A stretch of DNA of 64,000 bases from Adenanthera pavonina (lineage: Eukaryota; Streptophyta; Magnoliopsida; Fabales; Fabaceae). Shown here in pieces: positions 24,310 through 36,437 of the stretch; the first letter of the stretch is position 1, and each line of letters opens with the position of its first letter. Below the pieces are notes generated by a model. The model was not told the DNA's origin. It saw only the letters and a program-made list of their open reading frames with translations, and ran no database searches. Where the stretch lies: the NCBI GenBank assembly GCA_026686845.1, contig JAIVEN010000008.1, positions 32,678,501 through 32,742,500 of the forward strand, given 5' to 3'. The position numbers and the translations under genes were made by a program.

Positions 24310-27300
24310 TCATGAATAATCATACAGTGATATGCTCTTATCTTCTGATACACTAACAAGGCGACCACCTCGTACCTGGTTGTCTCCAGGTGGTCTAAAT
24401 GCCACCCCCCACACTTGATCCGTGTGGTTGCTCATTGTCTGCACAGAAGCTCTCATGCCAAGATCCCAAAGCCTAACAGTTTTATCGCTTGATCCTGTGG
24501 CAATGGCTTCCCCATCTGGGCTAACATCCACACACAGCACCCAGCTAGCATGACCTGACATGGCCCTGACTAGGCTTTTCCCCTCAGCATCATACATATG
24601 GACTTGAGCATCATCAGAAGCAGAAATCAAAAGCCTAGGTTCACATGGGGAATAAACAAGCGACCTAACCGGCATGGTGTGGCCTTCAAGGTGGTGTAGA
24701 AATTTGGCTTGGGGCACATCGAAGACAGAAATGGTGCCATCCACCGACCCACAAGCAAGTCGCTTCCCATCAGGGCTCCATGCAACTGATAGGACAAACT
24801 TCTTGCTGCTGTTTTTTTCAGTGGGTTTGGGTCCTTCGGGCTGAGGAATCGCTAGATCGGCAACAACTTCCCAGGTAGTAGTGTCCCAAAGCTTGACTGA
24901 TGCACTAGCTCCACCGGCAGCTGCCAGAATGGCACCCTGAAAGTAGGGCTAAAGTTAGTCTTGTTAAAATGTAAAGGGTTTAAAAGAGGGCACCCATAAA
25001 CACTCTCAACAGAAAAATGTAAATGAAGTAAATAAAGAAGTGATCCATATGTAAAGGTAGACTTTCAGTAAGCAAAACAATGAGATAATTCAAAAGATAA
25101 TTATGTCATGCTTGACAAATGTCGAACACTTGTATTAAACACAATGCAACACTTCTAATCAGAAAATTAAGATTCTACATTTTATTCTGTTGAATAGCAT
25201 ATAGCTTAATCTTTCCGTCAAATCCCTGATGAAACTGGGAAGAAGAAAGACGATAATATATATTCATTCTGTTTTAAACTCATACATTCGTTGTCATTGT
25301 CATCATCATCATCATTATTAAAATACATGAGGCACAAGGTTTTAAGGTTGGGAGAAGGGGTCCCTCCGGCACTCATGTCCAATGAAGGAACCCCTTGAAC
25401 CTGGGTACAAGATTGCAATGAAACTGAAATGTAGATCAATTTTGAAATTAATTAGCTGAAGGTATGTAATGTGGACTGCAAATATAAATAAACTATAGTA
25501 AAAGAAATACAAATGTGCACTTCAACTTACAGAAACACAACTGTTGACTATAACAGTTGGAAAAGGAACATTCTGAAAGTTTGACAAGACCTGAGAATCA
25601 GCTATTCCTAAAATCAACTAAAACTGGCTACTGCGAATAGCAGATTATGCCAGAAAAAAAAGTGATACATGGGGAACAAAATCCTCTCATGAGCAAGATA
25701 TAAATATTAAAATGCACATATCATCCTGTGTCATAACCAGAAACCCTATTTTCTGGATCCATTTGTTGAAATTGAATGCAAGATTTCATGTTTGAACCAC
25801 CACCAGTCAAACTTACAATGCAACTCTACAGCAAGCACTTGGATTTGCCAAAGGGTTCTAGTCCTAATCTTCAGCATGGATCATACTCTGGGGACTCCAG
25901 TAAAGCACATCATACTTAGAGTTGTCATCATTCAAAGAAAAGCATCTTTGTGGTTTTCAACAATATTAAAAATTACAAATTGAACATAAATATAGTAGGA
26001 TTTATTTGCTATAATCAATGCTTAAGCCATCGAGGTTAATCAAACAGTATGAATTATTGACCCGGTGTGTCTCTGTATACTAGAAGTTACTAACCTAACG
26101 CAAATGAAGGTCTAGTCTCACCAAATATAACCCTTATACAGATTTCCTTCATGAATCACGATTAATCAATCCAAGTATTTTTCACTCTTTCGAGTTTCAG
26201 CACTGAAAGAAAAACATTTGGAAGCATGGAGTGTATGCTTAAGTTCATATATTAAACTCACTGAAATTGAGCTATATGGACAAGAAAAGACTGATACTAC
26301 GTGGAAAATGATCAACTAAAAAGGCAGAGTTCCCATCAGAGGATACCTTAGAAAGAAAGAAAGAAAGAAAGAAAGGAAAAGGGAGGAAAGAAAAAAAGAA
26401 AACAATATGACAAAGTGAACAAATATAGTCTGTTAAAGGTTAGGTAAAGAAAAAAAAAGAAAACAATAAGACAAAGTAAACAAATATAGTCTGTTAAAGG
26501 TTAGGAAAAGAAAAAAAAAAAAGAAAACAATAAGACAAAGTAAACAAATATAGTCTGTTAACGGTTAAGTGACGGCAGTTTTTCAAAGGAAGCAGTAAAT
26601 GAGCCTACCAGGAAATACTTTCAATACAAGATTCTATCTCATACTTAACAACGATAATTATACTACGTAGAAAATGATCAACTAAAAAGGCAGAGTTCCC
26701 ATCAGAGGATACCTTAGAAAGAAAGAAAGAAAGGAAAAGGGAGGAAAGAAAAAAAAGAAAACAATATGACAAAGTAAACAAATATAGTCTGTTAAAGGTT
26801 AGGAAAAGAAAAAAAAGAAAACAATAAGACAAAGTAAACAAATATAGTCTGTTAAAGGTTAGGAAAAGAAAAAAAAGAAAACAATAAGACAAAGTAAACA
26901 AATGTAGTCTGTTGAAGGTTAAGTGACGGCAGTTTTTCAAAGGAGGCAGTAAATGAGCCTACCAGGAAATACTTTCAATACAAGATTCTATCTTATACTT
27001 AACAATGATAATTAATTTTTCTAGGCTGGACTGCATAATTCAACTAGCCTTGAAGTTAAATACACAATGTCTCAATGTTTGAACTTATTTTAGGTATTTC
27101 TGTATGTTCACCCGAGAAGCATTTAAATAGCAACCAAGCAAGCATAGTCATCAACAGTCTATTATCCATTACCTTAGGATCAAATCTCATTTGCCAGACT
27201 TCAGATGGTGGAGCTTCTAGAGTAGCAATGGTAGCATTAGAATCTACATCAAAGATCCGAACAAAGCTATCAAGGGAGGAAGAAGCTGCAATTGTGCCAA

Positions 27301-27511
27301 GTGGATGAGCTGCCACAGAAGCAACTCCCAGGCAGTGGCCAGTGCTGGTGTTCTCAAGGACAAGCTCATCAGAACTCCAGATCCTCACAGTCTCATCAAG
27401 TGATCCAGTAAGAAGAAGGGGAGATCGGGAACTAGTGGCAGGTACCCATGTGACTGCCCACACTGAGTCATCGTGAGCATTATCAACAGATTTTAGTCCT
27501 GCAAGTTTCAT
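24310..27511 (-). CDS. VIP3: VIP3/SKI8-like WD40 protein, two coding exons
   Basis: Coding exon 1 is 27511-27173 (113 codons, MKLAGLKSVDNAHDDSVWAV to MRFDPK). Exon 2 is 24936-24310 (208 codons plus stop). The splice sites are AAG/GTAATG and TTTCAG/GGTGCC, phase 0. The total of 321 codons equals the length I recall for Arabidopsis VIP3. Seven WD-type blades are visible, with strand ends VRIW, VRIFD, VKLWD, ISVFD, VHMYD, VRLWD and ISLYD. In plants this protein is a subunit of the Paf1 complex (RNA polymerase II elongation, histone modification, flowering-time control) and of the cytoplasmic Ski complex (exosome-linked mRNA decay). The start is chosen because MKLAGLKS is the family N-terminus; the frame is open upstream only by chance. 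The frame is intact. The 2.2-kb intron holds tandem duplications. The gene is divergent from KAE1. Confidence 0.95.
26295..27014. repeat. Tandem duplication of about 360 bp within the VIP3 intron
   Basis: Unit 1 (26295-26660) and unit 2 (26661-27014) both begin TACTACGT.GAAAATGATCA and end TTAACAA.GATAATTA. They differ by a few substitutions and by simple-repeat length (GAAA)n. Each unit contains three copies of a 60-63 bp subrepeat starting ACAATA.GACAAAGT, at 26402, 26464 and 26527, and at 26761, 26821 and 26881. Confidence 0.95.
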
Positions 27512-27536
27512 TGGGACTTCTGTTTTCAAGTACTCC

Positions 27537-28232
27537 TGTAAGAACCATAATGAGATAGGCATCTCATCAGAAACTACAGCCGCTAATGTGGATGATTTTA
27601 TCCCAACCTCTTCAAGGAACTCACCCATATGATCAGTTCTTCACCTTTTTACGATATTATTCATTTCAAAACACGCAAAAATATGTAATGACACTACCAC
27701 TGCGAATTGTGTAAGTACATGAAGTCTCTTCGATACTAGTCAAAAGTAAGAATATCTCAATACTAATATAAATTAATTCAAAAGAATTAACTATAATAAA
27801 GTAGTCTTAACTTTGACAAAAAACTACGGTTTCACGTAAGCGTAGTATAACTAGTAATTCAGATAATTTTAGCTCAACCCCATCAGGGAACTCACCCATA
27901 TGTTCTGTTCTCAACACTTCTAACATTATTCAAAACACGCAAACATAAATACTGATACTATACTGTGAATAGTCATAACAAATAATGCTTCTGTTCCAAT
28001 TTAAATTAATTAAAAAGAACCAACTATAACATTCTCAACTCGTCAAGCACAGCAACATAATCGTTTCAACTTCCAAAAGAAACTAATTTTTATGTAAGCG
28101 TAGCATAACGAAATATGAATATATTCGACTAGTAACCGTTGAGAAAATAGGATACAAAATTAAAGGTATACCTGCATATATGAATCAATTAACAAGAGAA
28201 CATCAATCAAAAGGGAAACACATTGAGCTTAC
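27537..28232 (-). other. Probable leader intron of VIP3
   Basis: An acceptor TTCTTACAG/GAGTACTTG ends at 27537 and a donor TCTGG/GTAAGC starts at 28232. This gives a 0.7-kb intron just upstream of the ATG. Inside is a diverged duplication: GGAACTCACCCATATG.TC.GTTCT occurs near 27,617 and 27,890, and TAAGCGTAG.ATAAC near 27,836 and 28,095, giving a period of about 270 bp. Confidence 0.6.
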
Positions 28233-28450
28233 CCAGACTCAAAGGTCCTAACTTTTTCCTTGAAATTGCTGGTATAGAAGACAACAGGAGCAGCAGAGGG
28301 AGCAAACAGTGTGAAAGAGCAAAGGATTCTTACTTCTGCAGAAAAATGCAGACGATGAGAAATGTCTCTGGGTTACTTTGCCATTTTTGTTGAAGTAAGG
28401 CAATAAAAATCCAAAAAACCCTCGACAAATAACTGCTGCGATGCCATTCA
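28233..28450 (-). other. Probable non-coding first exon of VIP3
   Basis: The sequence upstream of the leader-intron donor is less AT-rich than its surroundings and contains CTGCTGCTCCTGTTG. It ends toward TTTTGAATGGCATC. The transcription start is not determined. Confidence 0.45.
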
Positions 28451-29394
28451 AAACTATAAAACACGGTCGTTTACTTCAATTTTCTATCTTTTTCATTAGG
28501 TTTTTTGCCCCCTTTTTCATGTTTTCATTAACTCTGACCAATCAGGTTAAGCTAAATTGGATCGGTGTTGAAATGCTTAAGTTTGGTTTGGCTTTGGATA
28601 AAAGTTAAATCCAACTAAACCAATCTGTTTACCATATTTTAGGATATTTTTAATTCAGTTTTTAATACATTTAATTTGGTTTCAAATTTTTTTTATAATT
28701 TGGATTAGTTTGAATTATGTTAAAATTAATATTTTTATTAAAAAAATAATATTATTCTTCAAAAGCTAAATAAAAATGTTTTTATATAAATTTTTTATAA
28801 ATATAAATTATATTTAAATAATTCACTAAAATATCGACCTCTTATATAAGTAAAAATTTTGTAAATTTTCTTATATAATTATTTATAACATCATATTTAT
28901 CCATATTCTTTTATTAAGAGACTTATATAAATATTTTTAATATGGTTATGGATGGTCTTACTCATTATTGACTTATGTTATTGAGTAGTATAAATAGAAG
29001 ATATGTTAAATAAAAAATATATTAAATAAGTATAGTAATTATATATAAAATGATAATAGATTTGTTCAACTGAGACCAACAAAATTGAATTAGTTTTTAA
29101 ATTATAAAAACTGAAGCAAAATCATATTTTAAGTTTTGATTGATTTGGTTAAGTTTCAGTCAAATGGGTTATAAACAGCTTTTAATTATAAAACTTTCAA
29201 TTTTTGTTTTAAAAAAATAAGTATCAAACTATTTTAACTGTGAATTTTAATTGTTATATATATATATATATATATATAGTATGCTAGGTTTTACTTCTAT
29301 TTTTATTTTCTTTAAAAAAAAAATTAAGTAAAGAAGTTACTTATCATTTATCAACTGCCAAAATGGGGTGTGCATTAACGAGTTAGCCTCCCTC
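28451..29394. promoter_or_regulatory. Divergent VIP3-KAE1 intergenic region
   Basis: About 0.9 kb of AT-rich DNA lies between the two putative first exons. It includes an (AT)n tract at 29,253-29,278. By position it must hold both promoters. No clear TATA box was chosen. Confidence 0.4.
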
Positions 29395-29597
29395 TTGCTT
29401 GACTCTCCGTCTCTCACAGTCGCACTCGCCGCTCTCCGTTCTTCCTCTCGGTCTCTCCCTTAAACGTCCGTGCGTGCTACTCTCGTTCTTCCACTTGGTC
29501 ACTCGAAGCTCTGTACGGTGGCTGTTTATCTGCCTTTTCTTCCCTCCGACCTTCTCTTCCCTGCTTAGTTTATTTGATTCCGCGGGGTCGATTATAG
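29395..29597 (+). other. Probable non-coding first exon of KAE1
   Basis: This is a CT-rich, GC-elevated stretch (CTTGACTCTCCGTCTCTCAC and following), typical of plant 5' untranslated regions. It ends at a donor ATTATAG/GTATGGG. The matching acceptor would be TTTTGAAG or TTTCTCTAG just upstream of the ATG at 31721. That makes a leader intron of about 2.1 kb, within which no other gene was recognised. Confidence 0.5.
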
Positions 29598-31710
29598 GTA
29601 TGGGCTAGTGAGGTACATCTTCATTAATATTCATGAAAGTAAAGAGACGTTGTTCGTTGGCCTTGGGTGCTCGTTGAGTATTGAATTGTTTCATTGCTGT
29701 TTTACTGGACAGATTATTCCTTTGCAGAAATAAAAACATATAGGAAATAATCGCTTGGCTACAATCCATGTCTAGTTTATAAGTTTTGTGTATGTTTAAG
29801 CTCAGTAGCTTTATTTGACTATTCATTTTTTTTACTTATCAACAAAGGGGAAACATGAATGCTCTGTAATTTTCAGTTCTAGTGATTGGTAGGGGTGTTC
29901 ATCAATGAGGGCAACAACTTACACATCGTTGCTCCAGAAAGGAAGCTCGTTATTTGCTTTTCTTATGGAAACTCATTCATTATTTTATATGTATTTCTGA
30001 TTGCCTTAACGACTTTTCTTAAGAAATACTACTTCTTTTCTTTTTTCACACATAAAAAAGTGAAGACATTAAGAGTACGCTATTTTAACCTTAGAAGAAA
30101 GCAAACACAATTGCCTTGAGGGTCTTCACCGAAGGTAACTTGAGTGAATTCTTGTCCACAAATTTGCTTCAATCATTGAAGGATGAACTTGTTAAGTTTT
30201 GGAACCCCTTTTTCTTGTAAATTCGGTTCATGTTCAAATTTAGGCATGCTTGTTTGATATGCTAGTTGTTCTGTGATGGTGATGCTGGGGATTGGTTCTG
30301 ACATATACTGGATTGGGTTTATATTTATTTAATTTTGAAGCTCCAAGGTATGAACTAGGGTCCAATTTATTGGTTATCTTTGTTTCACTTGTTAACATTG
30401 AGATTTCGGTCTAACTTGTTTGATAATAAGACTTGCTTGATGTGTGATGTTTCTGTATGAATTGCGGTTTGGAGTTATTCTGGCATGTATAAGATTGAAT
30501 TGATTTCTTGAAACAAACTCTGTCTCTGATGTAGAATTGAGTCCAAATTCCTGTTTATGCTCTTTCTTGTGAAATTTAGGTTTAATCTTCTATTAATCTT
30601 GGCTGCTATGCTCTATTTATGTTGGGGGAACTTTCTAATGAATTCATAAGCATATTTGGTTGTGGAATTCATTTTCGCAAATTGAAACCCACCAACTAAC
30701 TTCAAATTCTTTTTGTTTGTGAAATTGAGTTTATTATTATTTTCTTATTCTTTTCACAGAAATAAATAAAAGTCATTAACCAAGTGACACAAGTTTTTAC
30801 GCTTTGAACTATTGATTCTCTTCTACAGGGTACAAAGGTCCTAGGCTTTTTTTTTTTGGTTTTGGTTAAAGTCCCCTCCTTCTAAATATCTTTTTTTTTT
30901 CTTTTTAATTTCCATTTCTTAATTTATTTTTTTCGCCTTTCTTTTTTTCATGTTATTGATAAGGTAATCGAAGTGAAATTAAAGCCATATTTATTTTGTT
31001 AAAGTAAATTTTATTCTCTTCGGTCAAATATTTATATTATAGAATATGCTTGGCTTGTGGTGTATGCATTTCATGGATTTGACTTAAGTTGTTAAGTTAT
31101 AGTCCATTGCTGGTTTTTACTGTACCACTAGATTTTGGGAACATTAAATTGTTACTAGACTGCTTTTTATTGTGTCCCTATTGTTGTTTAGCTTCAATCA
31201 ACTTGCATCTCTTATGCACTTAGGCTGGCTTATACTACAATCTTCTGTTATTGTCTTTCTCTAGAAAGCAAAAGTTTTAAGCTTGAACTGGACACACCCC
31301 AATATATGAATTCTAATAGTTTGGTGATTAGCAGCTCCTGGTGCCTTCTAATGCCCTCGTTCTTAACTTTTAAGCTGATAGAAGTTGGTCTGGTTCTGTT
31401 GGTTTTGCTGTTTTGGTAAAGCTGAACACTTGAAGTGGTTCTGCTTTTTGCTTGTGTATGGTTTTCTTTACTAAGAGAATAATGGGGTGGGGACATGGAC
31501 TTGGAATCTGAGGACCTAAAGTAATTTTAACAGAAATTATTTTTAGATTTGCTTTCAACCATCTATTAGATTATGAGTTTGATTTTCCTTTTTACTTTCC
31601 TAACTCCATGAGAGAATATCTTATTGTGGAAGTTGATAAATACAGAAGGCTAAATAATACTTTACTCTTGTTTTCATGTTTTGAAGATACAGCATAATCT
31701 TTTTCTCTAG
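29598..31710 (+). other. Probable leader intron of KAE1
   Basis: T-rich, non-coding sequence between the CT-rich first exon and the coding start, with several polypyrimidine runs near 30,850-30,955. Short open frames here carry no recognisable domains. Confidence 0.4.
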
Positions 31711-31720
31711 TGGAAGAGAA

Positions 31721-33572
31721 ATGAAGAGAATGATAGCTATAGGGTTTGAGGGTTCAGCCAACAAAATTGGTGTTGGTGTTGTGACCTTAGATGGTACAAT
31801 TCTTTCAAACCCTCGCCACACTTATATAACTCCCCCTGGACAAGGATTCCTTCCAAGAGAGACTGCTCAGCACCATCTCCAACAAATTCTTCCCCTTGTC
31901 AAATCTGCTTTGAAAACAGCGCAAATTACTCCAGATGAGATTGATTGCATCTGTTATACCAAGGGTCCTGGCATGGGAGCACCATTGCAAGTGTCTGCTG
32001 TTGTTGTTCGTGTTCTTTCACAGCTTTGGAAGAAGCCAATTATTGCAGTAAATCATTGTGTGGCACATATTGAAATGGGGAGGGTTGTAACTGGTGCCAA
32101 TGATCCTGTTGTTTTGTATGTCAGTGGTGGGAACACTCAGGTCATTGCATACAGTGAGGGACGTTACCGAATTTTTGGGGAGACCATTGATATTGCTGTA
32201 GGAAATTGCTTGGACCGGTTTGCCAGGGTTTTAACACTTTCAAATGATCCAAGCCCTGGATACAACATTGAGCAGGTGCATCAGTAGAATCTTCTTTATG
32301 GATTTCATGGAAAATATGTGCTTTACGGTCATATTCCTCTAATGTTTGGTATACATTGTATTGATACTAAATTTTATGCAAGTTCTGGAAGAGACAAACT
32401 ATATAATTCATTAATGAGACTCACAAACTTAATAAAATTTGACATTGTATTTCCCTCCAACTTTTGGAAGGCTTCTGTTATACGTCTGGTATTCTCAGAT
32501 TCGGTTGCTTTTCAAGAATGAAGATCTTTTTCATTTTGCCTGTCCACTTGAGAGTTAGGGGTGTGGGAAGCTATGTAGTGAGATCTCCTTTTTCTGAATT
32601 GTATCAGGAGGATATCGTGAATAACCATTCTCAAAACGTTGAAAATGAAGTTGCAAATATTCTCAGTTTGGGTTTGGTATATGAAACTTTATGCTGGTTG
32701 TTTTTTTTTGGTGACAAATTAGGAAATTATGAATTTTATTGGCATTTTATTTTGTGATACTATGTTAATTTACAAATTAGGAAATGATGAATTTATTTGG
32801 CATTTTATTTTCATGTTGGAACCTATATTTTATCCGTTTATTTCTATTGCATTGTGTTCATCTTTTTACTCTACTGCACGTTTAAGAAAATAGTCGGGAG
32901 AATAATTACCCAGCCATCATTTTTATTTTTATTTCTCCAACCGTCATGTTTCTCAACTTGCCATACATTGTTTTCTAATCCTCCAGCTAGCGAAGAAAGG
33001 AGAGAAATTTATAGACATTCCTTATGTAGTCAAAGGAATGGACGTGTCTTTTAGTGGAATATTGAGCTATATCGAAGCAACTGCTGAAGAAAAGCTAAAG
33101 AATGATGAATGCACCCCTGCAGATTTGTGCTACTCTCTGCAGGTAAAATTTGTGCTGCTCCCTCTGGTAAGAATATATTGAAAGCAAAAATCAGCAGGCT
33201 GAGAATTCTTTTAGTATATTGCAGGAGACATTGTTTGCAATGCTTGTGGAGATAACTGAGCGTGCTATGGCTCATTGTGACAAGAAAGATGTTCTCATAG
33301 TTGGTGGTGTAGGTTGCAATGAGCGTTTGCAAGAGATGATGAAAACAATGTGTGCTGAACGGGGTGGAAGGTTATTTGCCACTGATGATAGATATTGCAT
33401 TGACAATGGTGCAATGATAGCATATACTGGTCTTCTTGCTTTTGCTCATGACGCATCAACTCCACTTGAAGAATCTACATTTACCCAGCGATTTCGGACA
33501 GATGAAGTGAAAGCGATTTGGAGAGAAGCTAACTTGGGAAAACAGAATGGTCTTGCAGAGCAAAATATTTGA
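31721..33572 (+). CDS. KAE1: KAE1/OSGEP tRNA threonylcarbamoyl transferase, three coding exons
   Basis: The exons are 31721-32275 (185 codons), 32987-33142 (52) and 33225-33572 (115 plus stop), all phase 0 with GT/AG borders. The product is 352 residues, close to the roughly 353 of the Arabidopsis cytosolic protein. Kae1 is the catalytic subunit of the KEOPS complex. It transfers the threonylcarbamoyl group to A37 of tRNAs that read ANN codons (t6A). Visible signatures are the N-terminal ASKHA fold GFEGSANKIGVG; the metal-binding HCVAH pair (His112, His116); VSGGNTQ; GETIDIAVGNCLDRFAR; the MDVSFSGIL segment; GGVGCNERLQEMM; and the third metal ligand Asp297 in YCIDNGAM. There is no transit peptide, so this is the cytosolic KEOPS paralogue rather than the organellar one. 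The frame is intact. Confidence 0.95.
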
Positions 33573-34955
33573 CTTGATGATCTTAAGGTTGGTATTTTTC
33601 TGGTGACAGAATTAGGCACTTAGTGTAGAACATAAAATTTATATCATTATCTGGTTTTTATCATGAAAAAAATTCTGTTATCCGTTGTCAAGATTAGGTG
33701 GAAAATATTATTACTAGAGTAATGTGAATTCAGGATTTTGAGGTAAACTGATATTGGAGTTCCTTGAGTCCTTTTTCTTTAATGGAATCTCCGGATAACA
33801 TAAATATGCTTATAAAATAACTGTTTGGAAGTGGGACTGTTTTACAAAATGAATTGATTATCTGTTTTGTTTCAAGGAATCTGTGGTAATAAGCCTTTTT
33901 CCTATTCTGGGAGATTTCTTCTGCACATTACAGGTCTAAATAACTCTGTTGTAATGGAGATAGATAAGTAGAACAGAACTTGTCAGTTGTGAAATATGCA
34001 AATCATCATCTGGCAAGCTAAAGGGTATGTCCTCGAGTTCCTTGAAATTTATTCATATGGGAAACATTATGTATAAAAATTCTTCAATTTGTTTGCAATT
34101 ATTACTTTGTGAAGTTGTTGTATTGTTATAATTGAAGTAGTAGCGTTCATGCCAGCATGTATCAGGGTTCTTGTTTCTATGCCATTGGTTTTGAACGTTG
34201 TAGCAAGGTTCCATGTTCAGTTCCTTTAGTGCATCCTGGCATGAGGGCCATTATGGCGTCCTTCTTTCTCGGTCCCTTTTCTCTAGGTTGTACACGCTTG
34301 ACTAGAGTTAATTTATGCGACTGTTGTAACGTCGTGTTAATTGGGTAGTTTTATACTTCAGACTTTCATTATATATTGAGCCTTCGGTTCAAGTTTGTTA
34401 CTGTATGCTGTATGCTTACTCAGCTGGCAAGTGCTGAGAAACGAACTGGGTAGAGTAATGCTACTACACTCACAACTTTATGAAGTTATAACTGTATTCT
34501 GTAGATCATTGATTTTATAAGCAGTCAGCTATCTGAAGGCCTACACAGATAGGCGTGACTTCTGTATGAAAAGAAGTCTGATGTATGAGTACCATTCTCT
34601 TCGCATGAAGTTATTACCTATGTGAGAATGCTAATTCTGCTTCACATGAATGTCCCATTCTCTTCCGAGCAAATGATGGTTACTAGAACAAAGTTGAATC
34701 ACACTTCAAGAAAATTTTGAAGCTCATAACCAGTCTTCTTTAAAATGAGAGAGGAAGACGTGTACAGTCTGAATCAAGCGGCATACTAGAATTCAACCAT
34801 TGAGGTGATTCAATCTTGCGACCTCTTTGATCAGTTTCTAATTGTTCAAAATATTCACTTTAGTGCACGAACACATGAGCTGAAAATTAAGTAAAGTCAA
34901 AGTAAGTTTGAAATATTCACTGTATAAGCTAAAGGTTCATCAAGTTAAGCTGAGT
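33573..34955. other. KAE1 3' untranslated region and intergenic sequence
   Basis: No coding region was recognised. The first few hundred bases probably form the 3' untranslated region of KAE1; a polyadenylation site was not assigned. Confidence 0.4.
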
Positions 34956-35897
34956 TACTCCCTCTGCACCCTTTTATGAGGCTCTGTTCAAAAGTTTTAT
35001 TTGTTCCCTAATAGACCTTTATAGCATAAAGTGAAGCGTTTATGAATTTTTTCTGAAAATATTTTTTTGTAAAACTCCATAAATATCCCATTCTCTTTTT
35101 CAATGTTTTAATTATTGTGGCTAAGAGTGCTCTTTACCACACACGGATAAAAAATGAGCAAATTCATCATTTGCTAGTTGCCACTATTCACGTGGATTAG
35201 AAAGCCGCTATTTTTTTTTATTTATTTTGAAAATAAATCTTTGTGGGAACTTAGGTCCCGTTTGATTTTATTTCTGAAAATAGTTTTTTCGTTTTTGAAA
35301 ATAGAAAACTTAAAAAATTTGTTTGGTAAACCTGTTTCTTATAAATTGTTCTGGAAAACAGAAAAATAAAAGAACAGAAAACTCAGAATATCTTTAAGGT
35401 GTTTTGTAGTTTTTGTTCTGGAAAATATAAGGAAAAGTGAGAAATATCTATCTCATTTATCATTAATGGTAAAGTTATAAATTTTGAATAACTCATTTAT
35501 AACTCACTAGTTATGATTTTGAGAATAATTATTCAAACAGATTTTTTTATTTTTTTGTTTTTAAAACTTATTATCAAAAATAGTTTTACAAAGTTGTTCT
35601 CAGAACAATAAAATAGAAAACACTATCAAATAGACTCTTGTTTTCACATAGAAAAGAGAAATTTCAAAAATGAAATTTTGCGGATGCAATGGGAGAAATA
35701 TTTATTGTGGAGAGAGAGAATATAATAAATGATATACAATAATTAATTTTAGAAGAAGACTAACTGAAGTGAATGAATGACATTATTTTTGTATTGACTG
35801 TATCGTTTTTAAATTAAGATTTTTAATTAATTTTAATCATTTTTCTTAATCCGTGTGATTTTTTTGAAAATTATCTTATAAACGGGAAGGAGGGAGG
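34956..35897. mobile_element. Stowaway-like MITE, split by a second MITE
   Basis: The left end reads TACTCCCTCTGCACCCTTTTATGAGGC. The right end, reverse-complemented, reads CCTCCCTCCTTCCCGTTTATAAGATAA. This matches the CTCCCTC-type Stowaway terminus with a TA at the left. After subtracting the insertion at 35254-35637 the element is about 560 bp. The right TA has been lost. Confidence 0.5.
35254..35637. mobile_element. MITE nested in the Stowaway-like element
   Basis: The ends GGTCCCGTTTGATTTTATTTC and, inverted, GAGTCTATTTGATAGTGTTTTC are imperfect inverted repeats sharing TTTGAT. The flanks are TTA and TTG, which may be a decayed 3-bp PIF/Harbinger (Tourist) target duplication. The interior is AT-rich and non-coding. 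Confidence 0.5.
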
Positions 35898-36189
35898 GTT
35901 TTCTAGTAAACCCAATTTTTTAATTCTTTTTCAAGAGTAACACAATAAATAAAGATAATTGCAATTAAGTAATGATAATATGGATGTAATATGTTTAATG
36001 TATTGATTTGTGACATTTTTTCTCTTGAAGGATGACTGCTTGGAGGAAGCTGAGAAGTAGAAGGATATGGAAAATAAACAATATTACGCAATTTTAAGTA
36101 TGTTAGGTTTATTTTATTTTGTTTGCAATGCTTAACTTCAACATATTTCAGGCCAAGGGATAGGCATACCGTTAAGGGGAAATTTATTT

Positions 36190-36437
36190 GATGCTCATTA
36201 TAATGATGTCACCAATTTAGACCGTCTAAATTTAATTTGGATGGTCTAGATTTAATTTAATTTTATTATAATATATTAAATATATTTTTAGTTTATTATA
36301 TATAAAATATAAAATAAAAATAATATCAATTTTTAAAAATATAATATTATTATTTAAAAAAATCAAAATAAAAAAATTTAAGTCTGGATCATCCAGATTG
36401 AAACTAGACAATCTAGATTTTAATGTAACAATGAGCA
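36190..36437. mobile_element. AT-rich MITE with ATGCTCATT inverted ends
   Basis: The left arm ATGCTCATTATAATGATGTC continues into GACCGTCTAAATTTAATTTGG. The right arm, reverse-complemented, reads ATGCTCATTGTTACATTAAA and then CTAGTTTCAATCTGGATGATC. The arms pair imperfectly over about 70 bp around an AT core, so the whole can fold into a hairpin. The superfamily is not assigned. Confidence 0.55.

Noticed and set aside
26605..26940. 111-codon minus-strand frame with repeated YCFLFFLFLTFNRLYLF
   Set aside because: It is a translation of the 60-bp tandem repeats in the VIP3 intron.
27512..27628. Upstream in-frame extension of VIP3 exon 1
   Set aside because: An acceptor site lies at 27537, the extension has no similarity to the family, and MKLAGLKS is the conserved N-terminus.
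24310..28450. PEX7 or G-beta identity for the WD40 gene
   Set aside because: The length, the MKLAGLKS start and the seven-blade pattern match VIP3/SKI8 (WDR61) rather than these families.
31721..33572. Organellar Qri7/OSGEPL1 identity
   Set aside because: There is no transit peptide, and the sequence follows the shorter cytosolic Kae1 pattern, including IDNGAMIAYTG.
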